From contig NZ_AAVU01000036.1 of the NCBI RefSeq assembly GCF_000169095.1, forward strand, positions 13,257-77,256: 64,000 nucleotides of DNA, in the 5' to 3' direction. The number at the start of each line of letters is the position of its first letter. Positions within the stretch are counted from its first letter, which is position 1. The stretch comes from Lyngbya sp. PCC 8106 (lineage in GTDB: Bacteria > Cyanobacteriota > Cyanobacteriia > Cyanobacteriales > Microcoleaceae). Both the position numbers and the translations under genes were made by a program. Of this stretch, positions 1 through 10,700 are shown piece by piece. The notes beneath the pieces were generated by a model. That model did no database searches and was not told the DNA's origin. It saw nothing but the letters and a program-made list of their open reading frames with translations.

Positions 1-1875
1 CAAGTCCACATTCCAAAAAGTTTACCTTTAGAATCTCTTAAAACCAGTCGGAATTTAGGAGATTTAGCATTAAAACAGGGGAACTGGCAACTGGCTATCA
101 AAGCCTATGATTTGGCTATTGAATCAATTGAAATCACTCGAAATTGGGCAAGAACAGACAAACGCCGTCAGGAAATTTTAGCAAAATCAATGGATGTCTA
201 TGGGAACATGATTCAGGCTTGTATTAATCAGAGTCACCTCGAACAAAAACGGGGCAAACTTCAGCAAGCCCAAGACTTATTAGAGAAAGCCTTAGAAACT
301 TCCGAACGTTCTCGCTGTCGTCAACTGGCGGATTTATTTGCGGTTCGGGATCTCTATCCCGATGGAAATATTCCCCCGGAAATTGAACAATACAATCAAC
401 TCCAGCAGCAAATTTATAATCTTCGCGATCATTATTCATCAGATAATACCCGACAACTCACCCAAACGGGAACTCATTCCCAAACTCGCGCCCAATTTAA
501 AGCGGAAACAGAGGAAATCAAACAGCTAGAAGATAAAAAGAATAAAATCTGGGAAAAAATTCGCAGTTATGATCCGGTTTTGGCGGGACAGCTTCAGGTT
601 GATCCGCTCGAAATTAAAGACATCCAAGCTTTAATTCCCGATGAAAAAACCGCTCTTTTAAGTTTCTACACGACCAAAAACGATACTTATATTTTTATTC
701 TGCGAAACATCGGAGAGAAATTAGACAAAAGATCGGTTAATCTCCACATTTGCAAAAATCAAGGTATTGAAACGCTGCAAGATTGGATAGATGATAACTG
801 GTTTATTCCCTATATTAATAATAACCAACTCTGGCGGAATAACATGGCGCATTTTCTGGCTGAACTTTCCGAACGTTTACAACTCAAGTCGTTGGTTGAT
901 GAACATTTAACGGGAATTGAAGAATTAATTCTTGTTCCTCATTTGTCTTTGCATCAAATACCGTTTGCAGCTTTACCCATTGAACCCAAACCAACAACCC
1001 CAGAATTAAGTGATGAAATTAACTCCCCATCCGGCGAATTTTACCAAGAAGAAACAACCAGAGAATTTACTATTACTCCCCGAACTTATCAGCCCCAAAC
1101 TCCCGTAAAAGTTACCCCCAAACCGGGCGAATATTTTGGCGATCGCTTTCGGTTGCGAGTGGTTCCAAGCTGTCAAATATTGAACTTTTGTTATCGGCGA
1201 GATCCAATTTCATCGGCTAAAATGGGAATCGTTGAAAATGCGACGGGCGATTTAGTATTTACCGAATACGAGTGTAAAATATTGAGTCAATTGTATCAAG
1301 TTCCCGACAGTCAACGATTATATTATCAAAATGCAACCTTTGAAAATTATCAAAATCTAATTAAAAATGTACAGTTTATTCACTCCAGCCATCATGCGAG
1401 TTCTCGCCTCGATAACCCCCTAGACTCAAAACTTACATTGTACGAAGGAGAAGTCACTCTCAGCCAACTGTTAACTTGGCGTTTACCGGAACTTTCGGAT
1501 GTGTTTCTTTCCTGCTGTGAAACACATTTTACACTGACACAAATTACCGATGATACCTTAACTTTGGCGGCGGGTTTTCTCTGTGTGGGGGCGAGAAGTG
1601 TGGTGTGTACGTTATGGTCGGTTAACGACTTGTCAACGGCGTTATTTTGTTTGTTTTATTATCAAAATATTCAACAAAATTTAACTCGTTCTGAAGCGTT
1701 GCAGAAAGCACAGGTTCAACTCAGAACTCTAACGGGTAAACAGTTAGAAAAACAATATAAAGCCGAACTGGATAACTATCTATCGACAGAAGACAGTCAG
1801 AAATTATTTAATAAAAAGTTACCCTTTGAGAGTCCTTACTATTGGGCGGGTTTTGTGTCTCAGGGTTTGTCATAG
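1..1875 (+). CDS. TPR-CHAT protease-like protein, 5' end outside window
   Basis: The frame is open from the first base, so the true start lies upstream. The visible 624 residues begin with TPR-like helices (TSRNLGDLALKQGNWQLAIK, then QAQDLLEKALETSERSR), pass through a coiled, charged linker and end in a CHAT domain, a caspase-like clan CD peptidase fold often joined to TPRs in cyanobacteria. The catalytic pair expected in CHAT is present: His in IHSSHHAS (codon 1393-1395) and Cys in FLSCCETH (codon 1516-1518), the positions filled by HFACHG and LSACETG in typical members. A proline-rich insert (about nt 980-1125) precedes the fold core. The next gene is a paralogue that aligns without gaps over the catalytic region but lacks both residues. 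Substrate unknown. Family is clear; activity is inference. Confidence 0.9.
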   Translation, partial: QVHIPKSLPLESLKTSRNLGDLALKQGNWQLAIKAYDLAIESIEITRNWARTDKRRQEILAKSMDVYGNMIQACINQSHLEQKRGKLQQAQDLLEKALETSERSRCRQLADLFAVRDLYPDGNIPPEIEQYNQLQQQIYNLRDHYSSDNTRQLTQTGTHSQTRAQFKAETEEIKQLEDKKNKIWEKIRSYDPVLAGQLQVDPLEIKDIQALIPDEKTALLSFYTTKNDTYIFILRNIGEKLDKRSVNLHICKNQGIETLQDWIDDNWFIPYINNNQLWRNNMAHFLAELSERLQLKSLVDEHLTGIEELILVPHLSLHQIPFAALPIEPKPTTPELSDEINSPSGEFYQEETTREFTITPRTYQPQTPVKVTPKPGEYFGDRFRLRVVPSCQILNFCYRRDPISSAKMGIVENATGDLVFTEYECKILSQLYQVPDSQRLYYQNATFENYQNLIKNVQFIHSSHHASSRLDNPLDSKLTLYEGEVTLSQLLTWRLPELSDVFLSCCETHFTLTQITDDTLTLAAGFLCVGARSVVCTLWSVNDLSTALFCLFYYQNIQQNLTRSEALQKAQVQLRTLTGKQLEKQYKAELDNYLSTEDSQKLFNKKLPFESPYYWAGFVSQGLS

Positions 1876-2304
1876 AATCCTCAATTTTTGATTACAAATT
1901 TATTTTTTTTAGAAATCGTTTTAAAAATATATTTTCTCTCTAGAGTGCTTTTACTTATTTCTTAACCTGTGTTATTATAAACTAACTTTAGTTTTTATTT
2001 GTATTATAAACAGGAATAGTTACAAGGTCTACCCGAACCCGAATATTGAAAGAGAATTATCCTTGACTGAATTTGATTTAAGCCGATTGACTCAAATCTT
2101 GCGGATATAGCGAGAGTAATATTGAGGTATTATGTATCGGATATGATTGCCAAGTCTAGCCCAAATTCGCGCCGCCCGCCTCTGTTCACCGGACAAAATT
2201 TTGATTGAGTGCTGTTGCGGTGATTCTAACGATGAAAGAATTAAAGAATTCAGTTGCTTTCAGGGTGGAATCGATTAAACTGATCTAAAAGTGAGTCGAA
2301 CAAT
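1876..2304. other. Gene-free spacer between the two CHAT genes
   Basis: AT-rich spacer of 429 bases. It contains two copies of TATTATAAAC flanking a small AACTAACTTTAGTT inverted repeat near 1975-2010. No convincing coding frame, RNA gene or terminator was found. A promoter for the downstream TPR-CHAT gene probably lies here but I could not assign it. Confidence 0.5.
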
Positions 2305-5292
2305 ATGGATGAACTGCTTAACCAAGTCTATCACGAAATTATCTACAACCTGCTAATTCATCCCCCCAATCAAGCCCTTAATGTGCTGAAAACTCATGCT
2401 CAGGTGGTTGATGATGACTTTTTGCAAGTTCTACGACAAACCGTAACCACTCTGGCAGAACGAAACTGTCAAGAGGATGCAGATTTTCTGAACAAGGTTG
2501 TTCTAAAAATTGAAGAATCTGGCGGCTTTTCAACTCTATTGGCAGAAGTTGCACCCCCACAAGCAACCGAAACCCCTGCGAAAAAAGTAGCTTCCCCAGA
2601 GGAAAAACCAGAGACTCCAGCAATTCCTTCACCCGAAAAAGAGTCAGCAGCAGAACAACTTTATAATCAAGGAACTCAACAATTTCAAGCCAATCAATAC
2701 ACCGCAGCTTTTCAATCCTGGCAACAGGCTTTACAACTTTATCGAGAACTCAAAAATCGACGGGGAGAAGTCAATTGTTTAGGAAAGTTAGGGAATGTTT
2801 ATCAGTCTTTAGGACAATATCAACAAGCCATTACTTGCCATCAACAAGCTCTAGGCGTTGCTCGTAAGATTAAATATCGTCAAGCTGAAGCTAATGCTCT
2901 TAGTAGTTTAGGTCATGTCTGTTATTCTATCGGACAATATGAACAAGCGATCGAAGGATATCAGCAAGCTTTGTCAATCTCTAAAACGATTAAATATAGA
3001 GTCGGAGAAGCAAATACTCTTGGTAATTTAGGTAATGTTTATTATGTTTTAGGTCAACTCGAAGATGCCGTCAAAAACTATCAACAAGCATTAACCATTG
3101 CTCAAGACTTAAATTATCGATTTGGAGCGGTTAATTTTCTCAATAACTTAGGAAATGTTTATGCGTCTCTAGAACAATATGAACAAGCTATTGCCTATGT
3201 TGATCAAGCATTAACGTTAGCCAGAACCCTAAACTATCGATTTGGTGAGGCTTATTTTTTAAGTAATATTGGTAAAATTTATTTAGCGAAAGGAGAACCC
3301 GATCAAGCCATTGTTTACTTTGAACAATATTTAGAGTTAATTCGCAGTATTGACTCTCAACAAATGGAGGCAAATGCTTTACATCACTTAGCCAATACCT
3401 ATAAAATCATGGGTGACTCTAAATCGGCGATCGCGAACTATCAAGACTCTTTAGAACTGCATCGTCAAACCCAAAACCCTCAAGGAGAAGCAATGACTTT
3501 GAGTTGTTTAGGTCAAATTCATCAAGAGTTACAACAAACAGATACCGCAATTCAAGCCTTGCTAGATTGTCTAAAAATTGCCACTCCCAAAGCCTTACCG
3601 ACTGAATGTTTAACAGCAGGAAATCATTTAGGAGATCTGGGTTTAAGTACATACAATTGGCAACTTTCCTATCAAGGATATGAACAAGCCATTCAAGCAA
3701 TTGAACATATTTGCAGTGGTATTAGTCCGCTTGAGGTTCGTTCACAAATCACAAAAGAATCAGAGATAATCTATCCTAAACTGATCCAAACTTGTCTCAA
3801 TCTTCAGGAGACTGAAAAGGCTTTTAATTGGGTTGAAAGATGGCGTTGTCAGCAACGATTAGAGTTAACTGATTCTTCTCTGTTTCCATTGGGAGAAGTT
3901 CAACCTCATCTGAAAAAATATGAACGTTTACAACAGCAAATTTATGCTTTACATCTACGACGTCAATCGGATGAAATGAAACAGTTGACAACAGCAGGTG
4001 TGCGACTCAACAGTTCTGCAACATTTAAAACTGAGTCAGAAATTTTGGAAACTCTAGAAACAGAAAAGCAAAAAGTTTGGGAAGATATTCACCGTTTAGA
4101 TCCTGTCATTGCTGAACAACTTCAAATCAATAGCTTGAGTGTTGCCGAAATTCAAGCCTTACTTCCCGATACAAAAACAGCAATTTTAAGTTTTTACAGT
4201 ACCGAAGAAAATACCTATATTTTTGTCGTCTTTAAAAATCAAATTGTCTTGCATACTTGTGAGGGAGAAAGTCGAGAAAAACTACACCATTGGATTGAAG
4301 AATCTTGGATAAAAAATCAACAAAATAACCTCCGAGAATGGCGGAATGAAATGATTGAATTGTTATCTAATTTATCTCATCGACTTCAGTTAAATCAATT
4401 AATTTCTGATCATTTACTCGATTGTCATCAACTGATTATTATTCCTCATCTTCAACTGCATCATATTCCCTTTGCAGCCCTTCCTATTCAGCTTGAAGAT
4501 CAAACAATCTATTTATGTGATCGCTTTAACATTCGGACAATTTCAAGTTGTCAAATGCTTAACTATAATCAACAAGAAAATCAAGCCATTTCCTCAAACT
4601 CAATGGCAATTTTAGAAGATACAACAGGAGATTTTGTTTTAACCCGTTATGAAGGTCAAAAATTAGCCGAACTCTACCAAGTCTCTGAAGAATTTTATTT
4701 GGTTGGTGAAACAGCAATGGTCAGTCAGTTTGAAAGCTTCATCAAACAAGTTCAACTGCTGTATGTGGCTTCTCCTTTGAGTTGTACCTCTGAACCTAAA
4801 GTTGATGCTCAACTACAATTTGCTGAAGGTAAAATCTCTATGGCTCAAATGTTAGCAGGTCGTTTACCCGATTTATTAGAACTCTGTATTCCCTATGTAA
4901 AAATGGAGAGTAAAACGCTGACTTTCTCCGAGTTAAATCTGAGAATTTTCAACCGATTTTTAGAGAGAGGAATACAGCGAGTTGTTTATCCATTATGGTC
5001 TTTAGAAGACATTGCAACCTCACTCTTAATCTGGTTTTATTATCAAAATTTGCAAGAAAAAAACTGTAGTGAAGCTTTGCGTCAAGCTCAAATTCAACTT
5101 AGAAGTTTAACCGGTCAAGAACTCGACCAAAAGTATAAACCTGAAATTCAAGCCTATCTCAAGCAACAAAAGGAGAGTAAAAATCAACAAAAAATCAATG
5201 ATCAGCGAACTTTATTAGCTTGGAAATGTCAGCAAGACTATCCCTTTGAGAGTCCCTATTATTGGGCGAATTTTATTGTTTATGGTGGTTAA
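2305..5292 (+). CDS. TPR-CHAT protein with degenerate catalytic site
   Basis: A 995-residue protein. The N-terminal ~75 residues are helical, followed by a Pro/Glu-rich linker and TPR repeats of about 40 residues each (residues ~115-420, e.g. SLGHVCYSIGQYEQAIEGYQ), a second linker and a C-terminal CHAT-like domain (~640-990). It parallels the upstream gene closely (shared PHLxLHxIPFAALPI, TGDxVxTxYE, PFESPYYWA). In a gapless alignment with that gene, the catalytic His becomes Pro (LLYVASPLS) and the catalytic Cys becomes Val (CIPYVKMES). It is therefore predicted to keep the fold without peptidase activity. The reading frame is intact over 3 kb, which argues for a retained function such as a scaffold or regulator. 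The 1-bp-level conservation of the fold is what I see; the pseudoprotease role is inference. Confidence 0.9.
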   Translation: MDELLNQVYHEIIYNLLIHPPNQALNVLKTHAQVVDDDFLQVLRQTVTTLAERNCQEDADFLNKVVLKIEESGGFSTLLAEVAPPQATETPAKKVASPEEKPETPAIPSPEKESAAEQLYNQGTQQFQANQYTAAFQSWQQALQLYRELKNRRGEVNCLGKLGNVYQSLGQYQQAITCHQQALGVARKIKYRQAEANALSSLGHVCYSIGQYEQAIEGYQQALSISKTIKYRVGEANTLGNLGNVYYVLGQLEDAVKNYQQALTIAQDLNYRFGAVNFLNNLGNVYASLEQYEQAIAYVDQALTLARTLNYRFGEAYFLSNIGKIYLAKGEPDQAIVYFEQYLELIRSIDSQQMEANALHHLANTYKIMGDSKSAIANYQDSLELHRQTQNPQGEAMTLSCLGQIHQELQQTDTAIQALLDCLKIATPKALPTECLTAGNHLGDLGLSTYNWQLSYQGYEQAIQAIEHICSGISPLEVRSQITKESEIIYPKLIQTCLNLQETEKAFNWVERWRCQQRLELTDSSLFPLGEVQPHLKKYERLQQQIYALHLRRQSDEMKQLTTAGVRLNSSATFKTESEILETLETEKQKVWEDIHRLDPVIAEQLQINSLSVAEIQALLPDTKTAILSFYSTEENTYIFVVFKNQIVLHTCEGESREKLHHWIEESWIKNQQNNLREWRNEMIELLSNLSHRLQLNQLISDHLLDCHQLIIIPHLQLHHIPFAALPIQLEDQTIYLCDRFNIRTISSCQMLNYNQQENQAISSNSMAILEDTTGDFVLTRYEGQKLAELYQVSEEFYLVGETAMVSQFESFIKQVQLLYVASPLSCTSEPKVDAQLQFAEGKISMAQMLAGRLPDLLELCIPYVKMESKTLTFSELNLRIFNRFLERGIQRVVYPLWSLEDIATSLLIWFYYQNLQEKNCSEALRQAQIQLRSLTGQELDQKYKPEIQAYLKQQKESKNQQKINDQRTLLAWKCQQDYPFESPYYWANFIVYGG

Positions 5293-5307
5293 TTTTAACA
5301 GAGTTAT

Positions 5308-5865
5308 ATGAATTCTTCAGAATCGTTATTTTTTATCGCTCTACTTCCGAACGTAGAAATTCAAAATGAAGTCACTGAAATCAAACAATACTTTGTCGAA
5401 AAGTATAATAGTTGTCATGCGTTAAAATCTCCACCCCACGTCACCTTACAACCCCCGTTCAAATGGTCAACTGAAAAGCTTGAACACTTAGAAGAATGTC
5501 TGGCTCATTTTTCTCAGGCTTATTCTTCCATACCTATAACTTTATCCGGTTTTGGTGCATTTCCACCTCGGGTAATTTATGTGAATGTGATCAAAACTCC
5601 AGAATTACTGACCCTCCAAAAAGAGTTGATGTCTCATTTAGAAACGACTTTAAACATTGTAGATAACGTTTCTAAACGTCGTCCTTTTTCGCCTCACATG
5701 ACCGTTGCATTCAGAGATTTAACCCGTCAAAACTTTCGAGCTGCATGGCTAGAATTTGAACAAAAATCTTTAGAATTTAAGTTTACCGTCTCGCAGTTAA
5801 CCCTACTCGTTCATAAGGGTCATAAATGGAATATCAAAGCAGAATTTCCGTTTAGATTCACTTAA
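5308..5865 (+). CDS. 2'-5' RNA ligase / 2H phosphoesterase family protein
   Basis: A 185-residue protein of the LigT-like 2H phosphoesterase superfamily. Both signature HxT motifs are visible, PHVTL around residue 47 and SPHMTVAF around residue 130; these two His/Thr pairs form the active site that acts on cyclic phosphates or 2'-5' linkages in RNA ends and nucleotides. Length is normal for the family. It starts 15 bases after the TPR-CHAT gene and may be cotranscribed with it. It ends in a 4-base convergent overlap with the following minus-strand hydrolase gene. The actual substrate cannot be read from sequence. Confidence 0.85.
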   Translation: MNSSESLFFIALLPNVEIQNEVTEIKQYFVEKYNSCHALKSPPHVTLQPPFKWSTEKLEHLEECLAHFSQAYSSIPITLSGFGAFPPRVIYVNVIKTPELLTLQKELMSHLETTLNIVDNVSKRRPFSPHMTVAFRDLTRQNFRAAWLEFEQKSLEFKFTVSQLTLLVHKGHKWNIKAEFPFRFT

Positions 5866-6797
5866 ACTTTAGAAAAACTGGCAATCCAATCCAAAATTTC
5901 TCGATGAACTAATTCAGGACATTCATCTTGAGGACAGTGACCCCCTCGTTCCAATTCTACAAACTTAATCTTAGAATTGTATTGAAGATATTTCTTCGGA
6001 TTGGCAAAACTCAAAGGAATTAATCGATCTTTTTTACCCCAAAGGAGTAAAATGGGAACATTAATCTGAGGAAGAAGCGTCTTGACTCCCGGCCCCAAAC
6101 GAGAACTTCCCATCACTTTAAACACAATCGAAAAAGCCCGAGCGGCGCCACGATCTGTTGCAGGTGTTGCTAAAATATCAACCAGTTCATCATTAACTGC
6201 GTCTGGATTTTCGTAAGCAAATTTAGCCCAACCCCGAACCAGTGAACGACGCCGAATAATGTAGAAAAGCGTTCTTAAAACTGGAGGAGAAGCAACCGTA
6301 TTTTGAATCGCTTCAACAATGGGAAGCATCCATGCAGGAACCGCTTCCGTTTGAGCCACCGGATCAGGTAAACTAATCGCAACGACACCTTTAGCCATTT
6401 CTGGGTATTGAGCCGCAGCCACCAAAGCAACCAGTGAGCCGACAGAATTGCCGACCAAAATAGCGGGTTCTCGAATAAAGGTCAACCAAAAGTCGTGAAC
6501 TAAATCAGCCCAAAGAGAGGTATCATAAGAGGCGATCGCTTTTTGGGAAGATCCAAACCCCAACAGATCAAGGGCGTAAACCGTATGAGACTGACTCAAT
6601 TGCTGTAAACTATATCGCCAATGTCCAATGGATGCCCCAAACCCGTGTAAGAAAATCATGGGTAAGTCTGAATCATTTGACGGCGTTGTGCGGTTTGACT
6701 GGGATCGGATATACGTGTAACGAATTTGCCAACCTCGCCAAACCCAATCCCGCTGAAAACCGAGTCGCGGGCACCCATTTTTTGCAGTCAATTCCAC
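5862..6797 (-). CDS. Alpha/beta fold hydrolase
   Basis: A 311-residue soluble alpha/beta hydrolase. The oxyanion region FLHGFGAS follows the first core strand, the nucleophile elbow is GNSVGS (Ser118), the acid is probably Asp in WGKKDRLIP and the His is in RGGHCPQDECP near the C terminus. The cap region contains basic helices (IIRRRSLVRGW). Cyanobacterial and plastid proteins of this size include chlorophyll- or lipid-processing esterases, but there is nothing here that fixes the substrate. It is divergent from infC, and its stop codon overlaps that of the convergent 2H phosphoesterase gene. Confidence 0.85.
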   Translation of the reverse strand: MELTAKNGCPRLGFQRDWVWRGWQIRYTYIRSQSNRTTPSNDSDLPMIFLHGFGASIGHWRYSLQQLSQSHTVYALDLLGFGSSQKAIASYDTSLWADLVHDFWLTFIREPAILVGNSVGSLVALVAAAQYPEMAKGVVAISLPDPVAQTEAVPAWMLPIVEAIQNTVASPPVLRTLFYIIRRRSLVRGWAKFAYENPDAVNDELVDILATPATDRGAARAFSIVFKVMGSSRLGPGVKTLLPQINVPILLLWGKKDRLIPLSFANPKKYLQYNSKIKFVELERGGHCPQDECPELVHREILDWIASFSKV

Positions 6798-6948
6798 ACC
6801 AACTCACAACATAACTTTACATTTGTACCCTTTTATCTTAGCGTTCCTAGAATTTAAGTTAAATCTCCACCAAAATTTAATCAGACTGAGTAAAATATCA
6901 CTGTATAGACCGTTAATTTATTCACTAATCGCTTCTAAAACTTTGCCA

Positions 6949-7485
6949 ATGCCTTTGATCGACAAAAAAAGAAATCGCAATCTGCCCCAAATCAACGAAA
7001 ATATCCGATTTCCACAAATCCGGGTGATCGATATTGATGGGGGTCAACTGGGTATTCTGGCTCCTCGGGATGCCCAACGACTCGCCGAAGAAAAAGAACT
7101 CGATCTCGTTCTGGTGAGTGACAAGGCTGACCCTCCCGTGTGTCGAATTATGGACTATGGGAAATACAAGTTTGAGCAAGAGAAAAGAGCCAGAGAAGCC
7201 AAGAAGAAGCAGCATAACGCTGATGTCAAGGAAGTGAAAATGCGTTATAAAATTGATGACCACGACTACCAAGTGCGGGTTAGACAAGCAGAACGCTTCC
7301 TCAAGTCTGGCGATAAGGTCAAAGCAACAATTATGTTTCGGGGCCGGGAAATTCAACACAGTAACCTCGCCAAAGAACTCTTAAATCGTATGGCAACTGA
7401 TTTAGGAGAATTAGCCGAAGTACAACAATATCCCAAACAAGAAGGGCGAACGATGATGATGTTGTTGTCTCCAAAGAAGTCGTAA
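6949..7485 (+). CDS. infC: Translation initiation factor IF-3
   Basis: IF-3 binds the 30S subunit, prevents premature subunit joining and proofreads initiator tRNA. The ATG at 6949 is chosen because it gives 178 residues beginning MPLIDKKRNRNLPQINENIR, the normal bacterial length and start. The frame continues upstream to a TTG, but that extension has no IF-3-like sequence. The N domain (PQIRVIDIDGGQLGI...), the highly conserved ADPPVCRIMDYGKYKFEQ stretch, the linker helix and the C domain (VKEVKMRYKIDDHDY, KATIMFRGREI) are all present. No thrS, rpmI or rplT follows, so it is not in the enterobacterial-type operon. Translational autocontrol is known for infC elsewhere but nothing here shows it. 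Confidence 0.97.
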   Translation: MPLIDKKRNRNLPQINENIRFPQIRVIDIDGGQLGILAPRDAQRLAEEKELDLVLVSDKADPPVCRIMDYGKYKFEQEKRAREAKKKQHNADVKEVKMRYKIDDHDYQVRVRQAERFLKSGDKVKATIMFRGREIQHSNLAKELLNRMATDLGELAEVQQYPKQEGRTMMMLLSPKKS

Positions 7486-7778
7486 CTTAGAAATGTAAGA
7501 TACTAAGCGGGAATATCCATCTCTAGCAGACAATCTCCAGTCTTCTTTGAACAGTAAACCCTAAACAAAATGGGTTCGGGTGATTGATGAATTATCCCGA
7601 TGGTGACTGGTGAAGGGAGGCGTGAGAACTGAAAAAGGGGATAGGCTCAACCAGACAAAATCATCTCGAATCTGATCAGTCTTAGCCGCCGATTCCCCTC
7701 TCTAAACTTGGTGTCACAACAATTATAATTTAGATAAAGGGTATAACAAACATCTACGTCAAGGGGTCTCAACACTGA

Positions 7779-10700
7779 ATGGAAAAGCAAATCAGTGGCT
7801 CTACGGTTTTGGGGCAAGGGCTGCTGCGAGGTCTGAACCTACGTCCAGAAGAAGTAGATCGAACATTGTTGATGTTCTTGGTCTATACCGTGACATCAAT
7901 CGGTTTAATTTGGCTAGAACTCAGTACAGTCGGTCTGTTCCTCGATCAATACGGAGCCGAAAACTTACCTTGGATTTATATTGCCAGCGCCGCAATTGGT
8001 TCGAGTTTGGGCGTTGTTTATTCCTGGCTGCAAAAAATTCTGCCTCTACGTCAGGTGATCGTCGTCATTTTACTGCTGATGGCCGTTCCCCTGTTTTTGT
8101 TTCGAGTCGGACTCGGTTTAAAAGGATTTGCCATTGCTGGCTTGAGTATTGAGTTTATTACCCTATTTTTAATGTGGCTGTGGGTAGAAGCCTGTTATTT
8201 GCTCAACGATCTCAATACCTCCATTACCGCCAACCAACTCTTTAACATTCGTGAAATCAAGCGAACTTATCCCCTCGTCAGTAGTGGATTTTTAGTCGCC
8301 GGAGTCGTCAGTGGTTTTTCTCTGCCCCTCATCTTGAAAATAGTCGGCTTGAAAAATGTGACGATTGTTTCTGGGATCATGGTGATCGTCGGTGCAAGTA
8401 TACTCTTTTACCTGGCTCAACGTTACCAACAATCCTTTCCCGACTCCTCACGCTGGACACCAGAAGACGAACAGCCCGAATTTAGCAGCCGCAACCTCAA
8501 AGGCCCGCTTCAAGGCTACGTCATCCCCCTGATCGCCTTTTTCGTCATGGCAGAGGTGTTGTACGTTCTCGTAGACTTCCAATTTTTCAGCCAGCTAGAA
8601 TACCAAAATCAGGCCGCAGGAGCCAGTAGTATTGTCAGCTTCCTGGGGATCTTTGAAGGCATCCTCAGCACCTTTCAAGTCGCCACCCAATGGTTCGCTT
8701 CTAGTCGCCTCGTTGAACGAACCGGAGTATTTGCCACCGCTAGCATCCTCCCGGCTGGCATTGTCGCGTTGGGAACCTTCTCCCTGATTGGCGGCATCAC
8801 AGGCCTATTTACCGTATTCTTGGGCTTTGTGATCCTGCGATTTTTAGACGAACTGTTCCACTACACCTTAATCGAAACCACCGGTGCAGTCCTGTTTCAA
8901 CCGCTACCCGACAATACTCGCAGTGACATTCAAACTCTGGTCAATGGCGTCTTTGAACCCATGTCTACCGGAGTCTCAGGCTTCCTGATTTTATTCATCT
9001 TGGCACTGAGTCACTGGTTACTCCCCAACGAACCCGCTAGCCAATTTGAGAATCAACAAAGTCTAGTCTTTGTCACCTTCATTATTGGTCTATCTTTAGT
9101 CTGGTTATTAGTCGTCTTAGCGATCCGCACCCAATACGTTAGTCTTCTGGTCCGAAGTGCCGAACGGGGACGTTTAGGGGTAACAGACGTCAATATGCGA
9201 GCCTTAAAGCGATCGGTTGCCGAAACCCTCTCTCAACCTAAACCCGACGCCGATAAGCGCTCCTGTATCGAACTCCTCAGTCAACTCGATCCCAAAAATG
9301 TCGGTGAAACTCTCGTTCCCCTGCTAGAAGACCTCTCCCCCAGCCTCCAGCGTCAAAGTCTGGAAATCATGCTCAACCACCCCAACCCGAGCTATTTAGG
9401 TGAAATTCGGGCTTTATCCCGTCGCGCCCTCCCCCCAGAAGTTCTCGCTTTAGCCTTGCGTTATATCTGGCTAACTGAAACCGAACCCGACATCGAACAA
9501 CTCCGACCCTACCTGCAACCCCAAGTTGATCCGGTTGTACGGGGAACGGCAGCGGCTCTGATTATGCGACGAGGCGATCGCGAACAAAAAGCAGCAGCCA
9601 CCAATACGATCCGCCGGATGATTACTGATCGCCAAGAACGAGAACGGGTCATGGGAGCGCGAGCCTTGGGAGAAGCGGACTATTTACAAGGGTTACGTCT
9701 CTATCTTGATGATTTGTTGCAGGATGAATCTTTGCGGGTGCGTTGCGCTCTCCTCGATGTGATCGCTTCAACTCACATGGAAGAATATTACCCCTCTCTG
9801 ATCAAAGCACTCGCCTACCGTTCAACCCGAGAAGCCGCTCGACAAGCCCTCGTTCGACTCGATAACGAAGCAATTCCGTTATTAATTGCTGTTGCCGAAG
9901 ATATTCATAAAAGTGATTTAGTTCGCTTGCAAGCCTGGAATGCGATTGGAGATATTGGCACCATTGAAGCCATTGATACCCTCGTCAATCATCTCATGGG
10001 CGCTTGGGGAAATACCCGTCGCAATATTATGCGAATCCTGCTGAAAATTCCTGATGATGCCGGGATTGAAGGGGTGTTGGATCGGATTGGCCGCAGTGGG
10101 GTCGAGACATTAATTGAACAAGAATTAATGTTTATGGGTCAGATTTATGCCGCCCTGATTGATTTATCTTTGCTTCCGACTGCAACGATTAATGGGGAAA
10201 GTATTAGCGGTGATTTGAATGAATCTCAATCTCCCCAACAGCTACTCGGACGCGCTCTGCGAGGATTAGAGTTTGATGCGATCGAGCGAGTATTCTTGCT
10301 GATGAAGTTTCTCTATCCATTGGGATCAATTCAAGCCGCAGCGTTTAATATTCGCTCCGATCAAGTGGGAAATGTTGCACGGGGTTTGGAAATTTTAGAT
10401 AATACAGTAGATATTGCCAGTAAGCGATCGCTGATTAATATTTTGGATCGGCATTCAGAACTCGAAAAGTTGGAATATCTGGCCCCCTTAATTCCCTATC
10501 GACCCCTGAAGCCTAGCGCTCGTCTGCGTCGTTTGTTAGAATTACGTCACTTCCTCTCAGATTGGACGCTTGCTTGCTGCTTTCATTTAGCGCGTTCGGC
10601 TCACTGGAGTCTGACCGCAGAACAAACTCTGATGTGCCTGCGTCATCCCACTGGTTTTGTCCGAGAAGCTGTTTTAGCTTATTTGAAAATTGCCTCTCGA

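Noticed and set aside
2142..2207. Short plus-strand frame upstream of the second CHAT gene
   Set aside because: 21 codons with no ribosome site; likely chance.
6823..6948. Upstream extension of the infC frame from a TTG
   Set aside because: The extra 42 residues are unlike IF-3; the ATG at 6949 gives the standard start and length.
7557..7576. AACCC/GGGTT hairpin after infC as terminator
   Set aside because: Five-pair stem without a T-run and 70 bases from the stop; too weak.
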